Source: Saccharopolyspora_D taberi (GTDB lineage: Bacteria; Actinomycetota; Actinomycetes; Mycobacteriales; Pseudonocardiaceae). From it: a stretch of 64,000 bases of DNA. Position numbers and translations under genes: made by a program. The notes beneath the pieces are model-generated. The model made no database searches. It saw nothing but the letters and a program-made list of their open reading frames with translations, and was not told the origin of the DNA. Shown piece by piece: positions 24,156 to 31,572 of the stretch. Every line of letters starts with the position of its first letter. Within the stretch, counting starts at the first letter, position 1. The stretch spans positions 124,001 through 188,000 of the forward strand of contig NZ_BAAAUX010000019.1 of the NCBI RefSeq assembly GCF_039534165.1, in the 5' to 3' direction.

Positions 24156-24269
24156 TCATTCCTCGTCGGTGGCGGCCTCTTCATCGACGGCGAAGCTGGA
24201 GGAGCTGCTGATCGGAGCAGCCTCCGTGTCCTTCTTCGTGATCTCCTCGAACTGGTCCATGAGGTCCAT
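24156..24269 (-). CDS. RiPP precursor peptide, Cys-free, with five-serine core
   Basis: A 37-residue peptide, too short for usual gene finders. The ATG at 24269-24267 follows GAAAGGA at about ten bases. The leader starts MDLMDQFEEI and is acidic; after TEAAP comes ISSSSSFAV, and the peptide ends with an acidic tail DEEAATDEE. There is no cysteine, so a YcaO/SagB pair would give oxazoles only. A core SSSSSFAV, head-to-tail cyclised, would be a rotation of F-A-V-S-S-S-S-S, reminiscent of the YM-216391 core FIVGSSSC as I recall it. The tail would then be a follower. Core boundaries and cyclisation are inferred; gene identity rests on size, position and composition. Confidence 0.8.
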   Translation of the reverse strand: MDLMDQFEEITKKDTEAAPISSSSSFAVDEEAATDEE

Positions 24270-24317
24270 GATCAACACGTCCTTTCAATGGTTGAGAAGC
24301 GCCAAGAAGTGGCGTGC

Positions 24318-24348
24318 CAAGTATCTGGAGCCGAGGAGCCGGGGGCCA
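24318..24348 (-). promoter_or_regulatory. Candidate promoter of the RiPP precursor
   Basis: On the minus strand TTGGCC is followed after about 18 bases by GATACT, resembling a sigma-70-type (HrdB) promoter. It is about 50 bases upstream of the precursor ATG. Found by eye only. Confidence 0.25.
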
Positions 24349-24623
24349 AGGATCCGCCCCCGGAAGTGATGATTCACCCGCTCCAATGCCAACAACGAGG
24401 GCGATACACTCAGTGATGGAGACTGGGCGTTTGTGACCAACCCGAGAGTGGGACAGAAATCCTCAGGCTTCGAGCGGTGATCGCTTCCTGTTGAGATCTC
24501 GGGACGCATTCCCCGGAAGGGGTAATCAAAAAGAGGCCAGGCGGCTCCCGCTCCCGGTTCACCGGTCCGTGACCGAAGAGGCGGTGACGCCGACCGCGTG
24601 ACCGCGCTGGGGGCGGCCGTTCC

Positions 24624-24645
24624 CGCCGTCGACGTACCGACGGCG
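24624..24645 (-). terminator. Hairpin downstream of tdk
   Basis: Perfect 8-bp arms CGCCGTCG and CGACGGCG around the loop acgtac, about 100 bases past the tdk stop. It is a plausible terminator that insulates the RiPP operon from tdk read-through. Confidence 0.45.
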
Positions 24646-24748
24646 CCTGCGGCCGGACCCCGGGCCTGCTACTACCCCTTCGCCGGACAGGACGACCTGG
24701 GATCATCGAGGCGGTGGCACCGCATCGTAGTCAAACAGCGCGGCTTCC

Positions 24749-25318
24749 CTACCCGAGCGTGCCGACCTTCTGCAGGTAGCAGGTTCCGCACATGGACTCG
24801 TAGCCGACCTCGCCGTCGATGGCGACCTGGCTGCCTGCCCGGGTGAAGGCACCGTCGACCGTGCGCGCGTTGAGCGTCGCCTTGCGACCGCAGCGGCAGA
24901 TCGTCTTCAGCTCCTCGATGGAATGCGCGAGTTCCATCAGCCGCAGGCTTCCCGGGAAACCGCGGGTGCGGAAATCGCTGCGCAGCCCGTAGGCGATCAC
25001 CGGGATCCCGTCCAGCACCGCGAGCCGGAACAGATCCTCGACCTGGATCCCGGTGAGGAACTGCGCCTCGTCGACGAGCACGCAGTCCGGCGCACCCGCG
25101 GCCAGCACGGCATCCCGCAGGGCGGCCTGTTCGTCCAGCACGAGGTCGACTTCCCGGGTCACCATGATCCGCGACACGACTTCGGGGCTTTTGGTGTCGA
25201 TGGCCGGCTTCACCACGAGAACGCGCTGTCCGCGCTCCTTGTAATTGTGAGCCACCTGGATCAGGGCCGTCGACTTACCGGAATTCATCGCCCCGTACCG
25301 GAAATACAGCTTCGCCAC
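24749..25318 (-). CDS. tdk: Thymidine kinase
   Basis: 189 residues, normal for the bacterial type II enzyme. Walker A is GAMNSGKSTALIQ near the start, Walker B is VLVDEAQF near 90, and the zinc-binding lasso domain has CRCGRK and MCGTCY. The enzyme phosphorylates thymidine to dTMP in the salvage pathway in the cytosol. It stands alone between the RiPP leader region and a divergent small membrane-protein gene; nothing ties it functionally to the RiPP cluster. The thymidylate synthase gene lies 12 kb away in the same window. Confidence 0.95.
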   Translation of the reverse strand: MAKLYFRYGAMNSGKSTALIQVAHNYKERGQRVLVVKPAIDTKSPEVVSRIMVTREVDLVLDEQAALRDAVLAAGAPDCVLVDEAQFLTGIQVEDLFRLAVLDGIPVIAYGLRSDFRTRGFPGSLRLMELAHSIEELKTICRCGRKATLNARTVDGAFTRAGSQVAIDGEVGYESMCGTCYLQKVGTLG

Positions 25319-25650
25319 GACGGACCACGCTAGCCAGTGCCCCGCTCACCGCAGGACACCGCCCCTCAGGAACCGCATGACCGTGTCACGACCGCCGCGG
25401 TCACAGCATCAACGCGATCTCGGGTGGTCCTTGTCACCCGCGCCGCTCGCGGAGGAATCATCGCGCATCTCCGCGCGGAAGATCCGCAACGCCTGTCCCG
25501 TTCCCCTGGCCAGTTCGGGCAGCTTCCGCGAACCGAACTACGCGCCCGCTGCCGCGGCACCCGTGCCCGTGGATCGAGCACCCGCCGCCGATGATCGCGA
25601 GTCACGTAACCTCGGTGTGGATCATCTGTCGGACAACAGAGGTGGTACCC

Positions 25651-25920
25651 ATGCTGTGGACGATCATCGGCTGGCTGGTGTTCGGGCTGATCGCGGGCTT
25701 CATCGCCCGCGCCGTCGTGCCGGGCAAGGACGACATCGGACTGCCGATGACGATCCTGATCGGCGTCGTCGGCTCGGTCGTCGGCGGTTTCCTGTTCGGC
25801 CTGCTCACGGTCGGTTTCCGGGGCTTCCAGCCGGCGGGCTGGATCGGCTCGGTCATCGGCGCCGTCATCGTCCTGGTGATCTACAACAAGGTCACCGGAC
25901 GCAAGCGACTCCACCGCTGA
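25651..25920 (+). CDS. GlsB/YeaQ/YmgE-family small membrane protein
   Basis: 89 residues with three hydrophobic segments: MLWTIIGWLVFGLIAGFIAR, MTILIGVVGSVVGGFLFGLL and the last one WIGSVIGAVIVLVIYN. Each is glycine-rich, as is typical of the transglycosylase-associated protein family. The ATG at 25651 follows AGAGGTGG; the frame extends upstream to 25591 but without such a site. The family is linked to general stress or cell-envelope responses by expression data in other bacteria; no activity is known. It converges on the DapA-ALDH fusion. Confidence 0.85.
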   Translation: MLWTIIGWLVFGLIAGFIARAVVPGKDDIGLPMTILIGVVGSVVGGFLFGLLTVGFRGFQPAGWIGSVIGAVIVLVIYNKVTGRKRLHR

Positions 25921-25928
25921 CGGCGAAA

Positions 25929-28322
25929 TCAGCGACCGTGGTTGTGCATCACGTGCTTGGTCCGTGAGTAGTCGTCGAGCGCGTAGATCGACAGGTCGCG
26001 GCCGTACCCCGAGCCCTTGAAGCCGCCCCACGGCACCTCGTTGGACAGCACGAGGTGCGAGTTGACCCAGACGGTGCCGAAGTCGAGTCTGCTCGCCACC
26101 GCGTGGCTGCGCCGGGCGTTCTCGGTCCACACCGAGGCGGCCAGGCCGTACCGCGTGCTGTTGGCCCGCCGCACGGCCTCCTCCTCGTCCCGGAACGTCT
26201 CGACAGTCGCGACCGGGCCGAAGATCTCCTCGCGGGCGACCTCGGCGCCCTCCGGAACGTCCACGAGCACGGTCGGCGGCACGAAATAGCCAGCACCCGC
26301 CGACGGCGCCCCGCCGATCGCGGCGCGGATCCCCTGCTGCTTCGCGCGCTCCAGGTAGCCGGTGACCCGGTCGTAATGCGCTTCGGATACCAGCGGTCCG
26401 ATCTCGACGTCCTCGCCCGTCCCGGGCTCGCCGACGACGAGGGAGCCGACCTCGCGCACCAGGTGCTCGACGAACGCGTCTGCCACCGATTCGTGGACCA
26501 GCACACGACAGCCGGCCCCGCACTCCTGGCCGGAGTTCCAGTACCCGGCGGCGCGCAGTGATTCCGCCGCGGCGGACAGGTCCGCGTCCTCGAACAGGAC
26601 GACCGGCGCCTTGCCCCCGAGTTCGAGGTGCACCCGCTTGAGGGACTCCGCCGCTCCGCGGGCGACGGCGCGTCCACTGTTGACGGATCCGGTGAGCGCG
26701 ATCATCGCGATGTCCGGGTGGTCGGCCAGCCTGCCGCCCACCTCCGGGCCGTATCCGGTCACCACGTTGACCACCCCGGCCGGCAGCAGGTCCGCGGTGA
26801 GCTCGGCGAACCGCAGGGTCGTCAGCGGGGTCTGCTCCGACGGCTTGAGCACGAGGCTGTTGCCCGCCGCCAGGATCGGCGCGATCTTCCAGGCGGCCAT
26901 CATCAGCGGGTAGTTCCACGGCGTGACCACCCCGACCACGCCGAGGGGCTCGCGGACGATGACCGAGAGGTGGTCCTCGACGTAGTTCCCGGCGCCCTGA
27001 GCGGTGAACCCGCGCAGCGCACCGGCCATGAACCGGAAGGTGTCGACGGTTCCGGCGATGTCGTCGCGGGAGACCATCAGCGGTTTGCCGGTGTTGACCG
27101 ATTCCAGGACCGCGAGGTCCTCGCCGTGCTCCTCGATCCGGTCCGCGACGCGGTGCAGGATCTCCGACCGCTCCTTCGGCACCTTGGCCGCCCACTCCCC
27201 CTGCGCGCGCAGCGCGGCGGTGACGGCGCGGTCGACGTCCTCGGCGGACCCCTCGACCACCGAGCTGAACGCGGTCTCGTCGCACGGGTTGACGACGTCG
27301 ATCGTGCGGCCCGAGGTGCCGGCGCTGGACCGGCCGTCGATGAAGTGCCCGTGGGCGGGCAGCAGCCGCGGTTCGAGCAGCGACCGCCCGCCACGGCGAA
27401 CGCCCTGCCCGGGAGCCGAGGTGCTCGGGGCAGCTACCGACGTGACGGCGCTCAGCAGCTCGGCGAGGCGGGCCCGGTTCGCCGGGTCCAGCGGCTGCAC
27501 CGGGCGGCGGGGCGGCCCGGCGTCGACCCCGACGAGCTCCAGCCCGGCCTTGACCGCCGCCACGTAGTTGACGGTGTCCAGGAACTCGCAGATCGGGAAC
27601 AGGCCGTCCCAGATCGCGCGTCCGCGTGCGAGGTCGCCCCGGACCACGACGGCGGCGTGCAGGTCGGCGCACTGGCGGGGCAGGACGCTGGCCAAACCCC
27701 AGACCGAGGCGGGCGAGCCCGCGGCGAACGCCGACATGGTCAGGCTGTCCCAGCCGTTGAGGACCGCGGGCACCTCGGGATGCTGGTGCAGGTGGGTGAA
27801 CGCGGTGAAGTCGCCACCGGAGTCCTTGACCGAGGTGATCCCGGTGCGGCGGACGAGGTCCACGAGCTGGTCGGCGGTCAGCTCGACACCGGTCAGGCCG
27901 GGCATGTGGTAGTACATCACCGGTACGTCGACGGCCTCGACGACCGCCCGCAGGTGCGCGATCAGTTCGTCGGAGGACGGCCGCTCGTAGTAGGGCGGAG
28001 CGACCATCACCCCGGTGGCACCAGCCTTGGCGGCGTGCGTGCTGAGCTCGATCGTCTCCGCCGTCGTCAGGGCGCCCGTTCCCGCGATCACCGGGACGCG
28101 ACCGCCCGCGGCCGCGACGAACGCCTCGATGGAGAGCTTGCGCTCGTCGAGGCTCAGCGCCGTGAACTCGCCCGTGCTCCCGCCCACGACCAGGCCGCCG
28201 GCCCCGCCGTCGACGATGTGCCGGGTCACCCGGTCGATGCCGGGCTGGTCGACGTTGGATCCGTCGGGGCCCAGCGGCGTGGGAACGGCCGCGAAGACCC
28301 CGGAGAACGAGATGGTGGACAT
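25929..28322 (-). CDS. Fusion of DapA-family aldolase/dehydratase with aldehyde dehydrogenase
   Basis: 797 residues read as one frame. Residues 1-310 are a DapA/N-acetylneuraminate-lyase barrel: GGSTGE near 47-52, Tyr138 in YHMP, and the Schiff-base Lys166 in SVKDSGG. After a Pro/Gly-rich linker, residues 330-797 are a complete aldehyde dehydrogenase with PWNYPLMMAAWKIAPILAAG, LELGGKAP and the catalytic Cys in GQECGAG, nearest to aminobutyraldehyde dehydrogenases. The barrel could produce an aldehyde that is oxidised at once. I know of no described enzyme with this order. It is the second gene behind the NtaA-like monooxygenase (73 bases apart) in the IclR-type regulon. Confidence 0.85.
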   Translation of the reverse strand: MSTISFSGVFAAVPTPLGPDGSNVDQPGIDRVTRHIVDGGAGGLVVGGSTGEFTALSLDERKLSIEAFVAAAGGRVPVIAGTGALTTAETIELSTHAAKAGATGVMVAPPYYERPSSDELIAHLRAVVEAVDVPVMYYHMPGLTGVELTADQLVDLVRRTGITSVKDSGGDFTAFTHLHQHPEVPAVLNGWDSLTMSAFAAGSPASVWGLASVLPRQCADLHAAVVVRGDLARGRAIWDGLFPICEFLDTVNYVAAVKAGLELVGVDAGPPRRPVQPLDPANRARLAELLSAVTSVAAPSTSAPGQGVRRGGRSLLEPRLLPAHGHFIDGRSSAGTSGRTIDVVNPCDETAFSSVVEGSAEDVDRAVTAALRAQGEWAAKVPKERSEILHRVADRIEEHGEDLAVLESVNTGKPLMVSRDDIAGTVDTFRFMAGALRGFTAQGAGNYVEDHLSVIVREPLGVVGVVTPWNYPLMMAAWKIAPILAAGNSLVLKPSEQTPLTTLRFAELTADLLPAGVVNVVTGYGPEVGGRLADHPDIAMIALTGSVNSGRAVARGAAESLKRVHLELGGKAPVVLFEDADLSAAAESLRAAGYWNSGQECGAGCRVLVHESVADAFVEHLVREVGSLVVGEPGTGEDVEIGPLVSEAHYDRVTGYLERAKQQGIRAAIGGAPSAGAGYFVPPTVLVDVPEGAEVAREEIFGPVATVETFRDEEEAVRRANSTRYGLAASVWTENARRSHAVASRLDFGTVWVNSHLVLSNEVPWGGFKGSGYGRDLSIYALDDYSRTKHVMHNHGR

Positions 28323-28395
28323 GGATCTCCCATCGTTGTTCGGCTTGGTGGGCGTGTCCGGCGGGGAAGCCTTTCGGTCTCCCGGCGCGGGTTGA

Positions 28396-29805
28396 TCAGA
28401 CGAGCGCGCCCTCCGCGGGCTGAGCGGCGCCGGCGGGCAGGCCGCGCACCGCGGTGGCGGGGTGGTCGGGCAGCGTCAGGTTGCGGCCTGCTCCGTAGAG
28501 CTTTTCCCGCAGGGTGCCGCGCTCGTAGTCCTCCTTGACCAGCTCCTGGCGGCGGAGTTCGGGCAGCGCGAGGTCGATGAACTCCCGCCAGCTCGCCGGC
28601 TTGCTGGTGTAGCTGAGGTTGAAGCCGTCGATGTCGGCCACGTCCCGCCAGCGGCGCAGCTCGGCGGCCACGGTCCGGGGCGATCCGACGATGACGGCGC
28701 CGGTGCCGCCGATGCCGAGGAATTCGGCGATCTGGCGCGGAGTCCACGTGCGGCTCGGATCGGCCTTGGAGAACATCTCGACGAGAGACCGCGAGGCGTC
28801 GGTTTCGACGTAGCGCAACGGCATCTCGGGGTCGTATCCGGACAGGTCGATGCCGGTCCATCCGGCGAACCGCGCCAAGGAGCCCTCGTAGCTCACCGAC
28901 CGCAGGTAGGACTCGTACTTCTCCTGCGCCTGCTCATCGGTCGGAGCCACGACGACGGTGATCAACGCGGTGATCTGAACGCTGCGGGGATCACGGCCCG
29001 CATCCGCGGCCGCCTGGCGCACCTTGTCCACGCTGCGCCGGGTCAGCTCGGGCGTCATGGTGTTGATGAACACCGCTTCGGCGTGCGATCCGGCGAAGGC
29101 GACCCCCTTGGACGAGGCCCCCGCCTGGAACAGCACCGGGGTCCGCTGGGGCGAAGGCTCGCAGAGGTGGAAGCCCGGCACCTGGAAGTACTGCCCGCTG
29201 TGCTGGATCTCCCGGACCCGGCTCGGTTCGACGTAGGTCGCCGACTCCCGGTCGCGGACGACCGCGTCGTCCTGCCAGGAGTACTCCCAGAGCTTGTAAC
29301 AGACCCGCATGTACTCCTCAGCGCGGTCGTAGCGCTCGTCGTGCGGAATCTGCTTGCCCAGGCCGAGGTTGCGGGCCGCGGACTCGGAGTAGGACGTCAC
29401 GATGTTCCACCCGACCCGACCACCCGTCAGGTGATCCAGGGTGCTGAACTTCCGCGCCAGCGAATACGGCTGCTCATACGTCAGCGAACTCGTCACCCCG
29501 AACCCGAGGTGCTCGGTCACCGCGGCCATCCCCGACACCAGCAACGTCGGATCGTTGATCGGGAACTGCGCGGCATCCCGCATCGCCGCGTCCGGCGACC
29601 CCGCATACACGTCGTGGTAGCCCACGGTGTCGGCGAGGAAGATCCCGTCGAAGCGCGCCTGTTCAAGCAGCTTCGCCGTCTCGGTCCAGTAGCTCAGATC
29701 CGTGTAGCGGTGCCCCTCGTCGTCGGCGTTGCGCCACGAACCGGCGGTCAGATGCGCCGGCGCCTGAACATCGAAAGCAAACAGCTTGAACGGACGGTCG
29801 CCCAT
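28396..29805 (-). CDS. NtaA/DmoA-family FMN-dependent monooxygenase
   Basis: 469 residues from the ATG at 29805, with GAGGGAGG upstream. The luciferase-like barrel is recognisable by RPFKLFAFDVQAP, ADTVGYHDVYAG, TSSLTYEQPYSLARKFSTLDHLTGGRVGWNIVTSYSES (quoted in part in the family) and VLFQAGASSKG. NtaA-type enzymes use FMNH2 from a separate reductase to oxidise C-N or C-S bonds, for example in nitrilotriacetate, EDTA or dimethyl sulfide. The likely reductase partner is the flavin reductase at 32911. First gene of a two-gene operon with the fusion enzyme; a GTTC-N7-GAAC operator lies at 29868-29884. Confidence 0.88.
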   Translation of the reverse strand: MGDRPFKLFAFDVQAPAHLTAGSWRNADDEGHRYTDLSYWTETAKLLEQARFDGIFLADTVGYHDVYAGSPDAAMRDAAQFPINDPTLLVSGMAAVTEHLGFGVTSSLTYEQPYSLARKFSTLDHLTGGRVGWNIVTSYSESAARNLGLGKQIPHDERYDRAEEYMRVCYKLWEYSWQDDAVVRDRESATYVEPSRVREIQHSGQYFQVPGFHLCEPSPQRTPVLFQAGASSKGVAFAGSHAEAVFINTMTPELTRRSVDKVRQAAADAGRDPRSVQITALITVVVAPTDEQAQEKYESYLRSVSYEGSLARFAGWTGIDLSGYDPEMPLRYVETDASRSLVEMFSKADPSRTWTPRQIAEFLGIGGTGAVIVGSPRTVAAELRRWRDVADIDGFNLSYTSKPASWREFIDLALPELRRQELVKEDYERGTLREKLYGAGRNLTLPDHPATAVRGLPAGAAQPAEGALV

Positions 29806-30129
29806 CACGCCTCCCTCGGCGGTGACCTGGCTCGCAGAGCCGCCAGGTCCAACAGAAGTGAACTGTACGTTCATTTATTGAACGCGTTTGCGCATTGTGC
29901 CCTGGGTCGCACAGGCCCGTCAAGGGTGCTTTGCGCCGTCAAATGCGGGCTATAGAGCGCGATCTCTCCCGGATCGCCCCGGTCGGCCCAGGCTTCGATC
30001 CGAGTGTTGGCACACGGGTTCGCGATACGCAGTATGTGAACACTCTCAACATTAAGTGAACGGATCACACCCAGGTGTGAGAAAAGACCAGCGGGACCAA
30101 GTCCTTACGCCCGGCCCGGACGCGGAGGA
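29806..30129. other. Regulatory gap upstream of the FMN monooxygenase
   Basis: These 324 bases lie between the ribBA stop and the monooxygenase start. They hold the operator at 29868-29884 and a weak half-site copy (TGAACG at 30057-30062). I see no gene. Confidence 0.5.
29868..29884. promoter_or_regulatory. Operator copy 1 (CGTTCA-N5-TGAACG)
   Basis: CGTTCATTTATTGAACG is a perfect 6-bp inverted repeat with a 5-base AT-rich centre, 63 bases before the monooxygenase ATG. The same pattern recurs before every transcription unit of this locus, so it is probably the site of the IclR protein at 36892. Confidence 0.75.
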
Positions 30130-31341
30130 TCAAGCGAGCTGCTGGAGCAGATGTCCCATGCGGTCGCGCTTCGCGGCCAGGTAGCTGATGTTGTGCTCGT
30201 TCGGCTCCGCTTCGAGCGGAAGGCGTTCGCTGACGGTGATCCCGCACTCCGCGAGCGCGCGGTACTTGTCGAGGTTGTTGGTCATGAGCCGCGCCGAGGC
30301 GATGCCGAGTCCGGAGAGGATGCGGGCCGCGGGGATGTAGTCGCGGCTGTCGACCGGCAGCCCGAGCGCCCGGTTCGCCTCGATGGTGTCCATGCCCTGG
30401 TGCTGCTGGAGCTCGTAGGCGCGAAGCTTGTGCCCGAGTCCGATCCCCCGCCCTTCGTGGCCGCGCATGTACACGACGACTCCCCGGCCTGCGGCGGCGA
30501 TGTGCTCCATGGCCATGCGCAGCTGGGCTCCGCAGTCGCAGCGCAGCGAGCCGAGGAGATCGCCGGTGAGGCACTCGCTGTGCAGCCGGACGAGAACGTC
30601 CTCGGCACCCGCGACATCGCCCATCGCCAGCGCGAGGTGCTCGACGCCGTCGGACCCGGACCGGTAGGTGATCGCCCGGAACGCCCCGAGATCGGTCGGG
30701 ATCGTGGCCTGGCCGGTCGGCCGGACGTCCCCGCGCTCCCGCATCCACTCGACGAGCGCGGCGATGGAGATCATCGGGATGTCGTGCCGCGCGGCGAAAC
30801 CGTCCAGCTCGGGACGGCGCATCATGTGGCGGCGGTCGGGGGTCACGACCTCGCACAGCAGCGCGGCTCCGCTCAGCCCGGCCATGCGGCACAGGTCCAC
30901 TCCGGCCTCGGTGTGCCCGGCGCGGCGCAGGACCCCTCCGGGCTTGGCGCGCAACGGCAGGACGTGGCCGGGCCGGGCCAGGTCGGCGGGCTCGAGCCGC
31001 GGATCCGCGAGCGCGCGGATGGTCTTCGCGCGGTCCCCGGCGCTGATCCCCGTGGTCGTCCCGTGCCGGTAGTCGACGCTGACGAGGAAGGCGGTGCCCT
31101 GGCTTTCGGTGTTGGCCGAGACCATCAGGTCCAGCCCGAGCTCGTCCGCCCGCTGCTCGTCGATCGAGACGCACAGGAAGCCCGAGGTGTGTTCGAGGAA
31201 GAACGCGACGTCGTCGGTGGTCGCATGCTCGGCGGCCATGATCAGGTCGCCTTCGTTCTCCCGGTCCTCGTCATCGACGACGAGGACCTTCCCACCAGCC
31301 GCGAGCGCGGCGACGGCTTCGGCAATGCTCGACGAGGGCAT
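30130..31341 (-). CDS. ribBA: Bifunctional DHBP synthase / GTP cyclohydrolase II (riboflavin synthesis)
   Basis: 403 residues. RibB half (1-200): VVDDEDRENEGDLIMAAEHA and RAGHTEAGVDLCRMAG, with the acidic metal site. RibA half (205-403): the zinc loop ECLTGDLLGSLRCDCGAQL and YMRGHEGRGIGLGHKLRAYELQ. It supplies both starting units of riboflavin: dihydroxybutanone phosphate from ribulose 5-phosphate and the pyrimidine from GTP. No other rib gene is next to it. It sits inside the catabolic regulon with operator copy 2 only 22 bases upstream, which suggests it raises FMN/FAD supply for the three flavoenzymes nearby rather than serving as the housekeeping copy. Confidence 0.93.
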   Translation of the reverse strand: MPSSSIAEAVAALAAGGKVLVVDDEDRENEGDLIMAAEHATTDDVAFFLEHTSGFLCVSIDEQRADELGLDLMVSANTESQGTAFLVSVDYRHGTTTGISAGDRAKTIRALADPRLEPADLARPGHVLPLRAKPGGVLRRAGHTEAGVDLCRMAGLSGAALLCEVVTPDRRHMMRRPELDGFAARHDIPMISIAALVEWMRERGDVRPTGQATIPTDLGAFRAITYRSGSDGVEHLALAMGDVAGAEDVLVRLHSECLTGDLLGSLRCDCGAQLRMAMEHIAAAGRGVVVYMRGHEGRGIGLGHKLRAYELQQHQGMDTIEANRALGLPVDSRDYIPAARILSGLGIASARLMTNNLDKYRALAECGITVSERLPLEAEPNEHNISYLAAKRDRMGHLLQQLA

Positions 31342-31362
31342 CGATCTTCTCCTGCCAACTTA

Positions 31363-31379
31363 TGTTCATAATCCGAACG
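31363..31379. promoter_or_regulatory. Operator copy 2 (GTTC-N7-GAAC), ribBA side
   Basis: TGTTCATAATCCGAACG matches the shared pattern with GTTC and GAAC seven bases apart. It ends 22 bases upstream of the ribBA start on the other strand. A further GAAC-N5-GTTC inversion follows at 31375-31388. Confidence 0.65.
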
Positions 31380-31505
31380 CTCTGTTCGCATAAGATGACA
31401 TCGCAACACCCTCCCGTCAACCAAATCACCTGCTTCTCCATCGGAAAACCACCGGAAACGACGCTTGACGCGCTCGGGCGAGCAGGGTCACAATATCGCT
31501 ACTTG

Positions 31506-31522
31506 TGTTCGTATATTGAACG
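31506..31522. promoter_or_regulatory. Operator copy 3 (GTTC-N7-GAAC), amine-oxidase side
   Basis: TGTTCGTATATTGAACG is a good copy of the shared palindrome, followed by another GTTC at 31527. It lies just before an in-frame ATG at 31531 and about 50 bases before the better-supported GTG at 31573. Confidence 0.7.
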
Positions 31523-31572
31523 AAGCGTTCATGATCGTAGCGGGAAGCGGACGGCGAAGGAGTGCTGCCAGG

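Larger units (their letters stand above)
24270..24748. other. Leader and promoter region of the RiPP operon, plus tdk 3' region
   Basis: These 479 bases are less GC-rich than the surroundings, with no gene I can support. A possible minus-strand promoter is TTGGCC (-35) and GATACT (-10) with 18 bases between them, within about 24318-24348, giving a leader of about 50 bases before the precursor. This is a by-eye match. A hairpin at 24624-24645 probably ends the tdk transcript. Confidence 0.4.

Noticed and set aside
24598..24846. Plus-strand frame of 82 codons next to tdk
   Set aside because: It runs antisense into tdk and has no ribosome site or recognisable motif; not a second RiPP gene.
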